Shown here one piece after another: positions 40,604-41,626 of a stretch of DNA of 41,626 bases. The translations under genes and the position numbers were made by a program. The DNA is from Nocardia sp. GTDB taxonomy: Bacteria; Actinomycetota; Actinomycetes; Mycobacteriales; Mycobacteriaceae. How positions within the stretch are numbered: position 1 is the first letter of the stretch; every line of letters begins with the position of its first letter. The stretch spans positions 1-41,626 of the forward strand of contig NZ_JAODNK010000069.1 of the NCBI RefSeq assembly GCF_025465275.1, in the 5' to 3' direction. Under the pieces are notes generated by a model. It saw nothing but the letters and a program-made list of their open reading frames with translations. It did no database searches and was not told where the DNA came from.

Positions 40604-40807
40604 TGGAGCATCGGCGTAGCGATCGACGCGTTCATCGTCCGGCTGACACTGGTGCCCGCGATCATGGCCTGTGCCGGTGAACGCATGTGGTACCACCCGG
40701 CCTGGTTCGCCCGCCATATCCCCGACCTCGACGTAGCAGGCGCAGCCCTGGAACAAGCCGCCGACAACCCGGCCGCCAGTCAGCGAATGATCAGCTATGT
40801 TGGATAG
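40604..40807 (+). pseudogene. C-terminal remnant of an MMPL family transporter
   Basis: Sixty-odd residues that fit only the last helix and tail of RND/MMPL lipid exporters: WSIGVAIDAFIVRLTLVPAIMACAGERMWYHPAWFARHIPDLDVAGAALE, stop at 40805-40807. Complete proteins exceed 700 aa. The preceding bases in this frame (SRWPRTRSVRKRSRR) do not resemble the membrane helices that should come first. Confidence 0.7.
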
Positions 40808-40853
40808 AGATGCCCGATATGCCAGCCAACTGGATCGAATCGAGGAGGCATTC

Positions 40854-41081
40854 ATGCGGACCAAACGCCCGGCCGCAGCAATATTCGCGGCCTGCATTGT
40901 GGGATCGATCTTCACCGCCGGAGTAGCCGCCGCCGACCCGGACAGTCCCACCCCGGACCCCGACTCCGGACTCTGCACCTACCCGGATGTCAATAATCCG
41001 TACTGCAGCGAATTCAACGACGATCACGACCAGATCGGGCCCGACGATCACCAGCACGACAACGATCACGACCACCGCTGA
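40854..41081 (+). CDS. Small exported Asp/His-rich protein
   Basis: Protein of 75 aa. After a basic start (MRTKRPAAA) a Sec signal peptide runs through IFAACIVGSIFTAGVAAADP with cleavage likely after AAA. The mature part of about 50 residues has two cysteines (GLCTYPDVNNPYCSEF) and a tail almost wholly of Asp and His (DDHDQIGPDDHQHDNDHDHR). Such a tail suggests divalent metal binding in the cell envelope; this is inference. GAGGAGG ends 6 bp before ATG 40854, a convincing ribosome site. A longer frame from 40797 lacks one. I do not recognise the family. Confidence 0.7.
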   Translation: MRTKRPAAAIFAACIVGSIFTAGVAAADPDSPTPDPDSGLCTYPDVNNPYCSEFNDDHDQIGPDDHQHDNDHDHR

Positions 41082-41084
41082 GGT

Positions 41085-41201
41085 TCATCCTTCGAGTTCG
41101 TCGGCAAACTTGATGAACCGTTCGGCGATGACCTTCGGGCGCTGGGCGATGACCCAGTGATTTCCCTCGATTTCGTGGGCTCGAAGGTTCTCCGCGACTC
41201 G
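41085..41201 (-). pseudogene. C-terminal remnant of an alpha/beta hydrolase
   Basis: Thirty-eight residues, RVAENLRAHEIEGNHWVIAQ continuing RPKVIAERFIKFADELEG, match the end of alpha/beta hydrolases, where the NHW histidine is the catalytic one. The nucleophile elbow and the rest are missing: the sequence passes directly into a different gene fragment on the other strand at about 41198-41206. Confidence 0.7.
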
Positions 41202-41482
41202 ACACCGAACCGGAAGCCATCGTGCCCGCCCTCACCACAGAGGCAGGCGTCCTGCTCGAAGCCTTCCGCGAGTTCTGCCTCACCCTCTGGAAACGCGAAC
41301 TCTATAGTGACGCAACCCTTTCAGAGGAGACCGAACAACATCTGCGGACCGTCGCCGAACTCCACATCCGCATCACCCTGTCCTTGCTACTGACCCCGCA
41401 AACCGTCATCGAACTCGACAGCACCGAACAAGCGCGCACCTTCGCACGCCACTGCCTGGCCCCCATGCTCGAACTGAACTGA
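41198..41482 (+). pseudogene. C-terminal remnant of a TetR family regulator
   Basis: Ninety-four residues, LDTEPEAIVPALTTEAGVLL... FREFCLTLWKRELYSD...TVAELHIRITLSLLLTPQTVIELDS ending APMLELN, look like a TetR ligand domain. The DNA-binding domain is absent. The open part begins exactly where the hydrolase fragment on the other strand ends. A short protein from GTG 41222 could in theory be made but would have no DNA-binding domain. Confidence 0.6.
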
Positions 41483-41626
41483 CCGCCACGCAATTCACGC
41501 GGCAATCGCCGATACGGCTGTCGCCCGATTCCTGGGCAACTCCATGCCACTGCCAATTGGCACAGGATCGCCCACGAATGAGCCTTTGGCGATCCCTCAG
41601 CAACTCGGATCAGTCGCATTGAAGAG
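41483..41626. other. Window end, no gene recognised
   Basis: No protein family or RNA is recognisable in the last 144 bases. A short inverted repeat GCCAATTGGC is present. The minus-strand frame through here is antisense to the regulator remnant and has no family features. Confidence 0.5.

Noticed and set aside
1..41626. Mobile elements, CRISPR, tRNA or rRNA genes
   Set aside because: No transposase or integrase motif, no regularly spaced repeats, no cloverleaf or ribosomal sequence seen; the gene remnants at the right end have no flanking inverted repeats that I can detect.

Overview
The window looks like chromosomal DNA from a high-GC actinobacterium, most likely Nocardia or a close relative in the Nocardiaceae. 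The reasons are the strong G/C bias at third codon positions, frequent GTG starts, a mycobacterial-type SigK/RskA pair, a close relative of mycobacterial Rv3406 (sulfate-ester dioxygenase), a bacterial nitric oxide synthase, and a DUF5995 exported protein. I assign the genus from recognised protein families, not from a search. I see no rRNA, tRNA, CRISPR array, transposase or integrase.

Layout. 1-1415: sigK-rskA. 1409-3999: tetR plus an old-yellow-enzyme gene, divergent from a methyltransferase, with a perfect 25-bp operator between. 4114-10063: a catabolic locus made of an MFS carrier, a GntR regulator, a two-subunit ThDP decarboxylase, an aldehyde dehydrogenase and a mandelate-racemase-fold enzyme. 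The last four genes overlap or nearly touch. The same GCATGC-centred operator lies before the transporter and before the enzyme operon. 10133-16751 (minus): coniferyl-aldehyde-type dehydrogenase, one OmpR-type response regulator with two consecutive histidine kinases, and an exported DUF5995 protein. 16991-22501: TetR, an SdsA1-type alkyl sulfatase and a divergent LAL/LuxR regulator around a 405-bp control region carrying a repeated 17-bp inverted repeat. 22575-23450: XRE regulator. 23438-26529 (minus): molybdate uptake operon (HTH-TOBE regulator, modA, modB, modC), divergent from a nitric oxide synthase (26830-28083). 28138-34201: methyltransferases, a membrane protein, an exported I36-type inhibitor, a very compact epimerase and a glutamate-synthase-like flavoprotein. 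34227-38925 (minus): four-gene OpuC-type osmoprotectant ABC transporter and a TauD/Rv3406-type dioxygenase. 39051-41626: a decayed tail holding only two apparently intact small genes (a molbindin and an exported Asp/His-rich peptide) among the 3' ends of broken genes.

How it fits together. The 4-10 kb locus reads as a self-contained import-and-degrade module. A hydroxy/sugar acid would enter through the ACS-type carrier, be dehydrated by the enolase-superfamily enzyme to a 2-oxo acid, be decarboxylated by the split ThDP enzyme, and the aldehyde would be oxidised; its substrate is unknown and it is the best candidate for a new pathway. Sulfur-ester use appears twice, by unrelated chemistry (hydrolytic alkyl sulfatase and oxygenolytic dioxygenase). 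Molybdenum uptake and storage also appear twice (mod operon and free molbindin). The last 2.5 kb carries two scars in which a divergent gene pair has lost both 5' halves, which suggests repeated deletions across divergent promoters.
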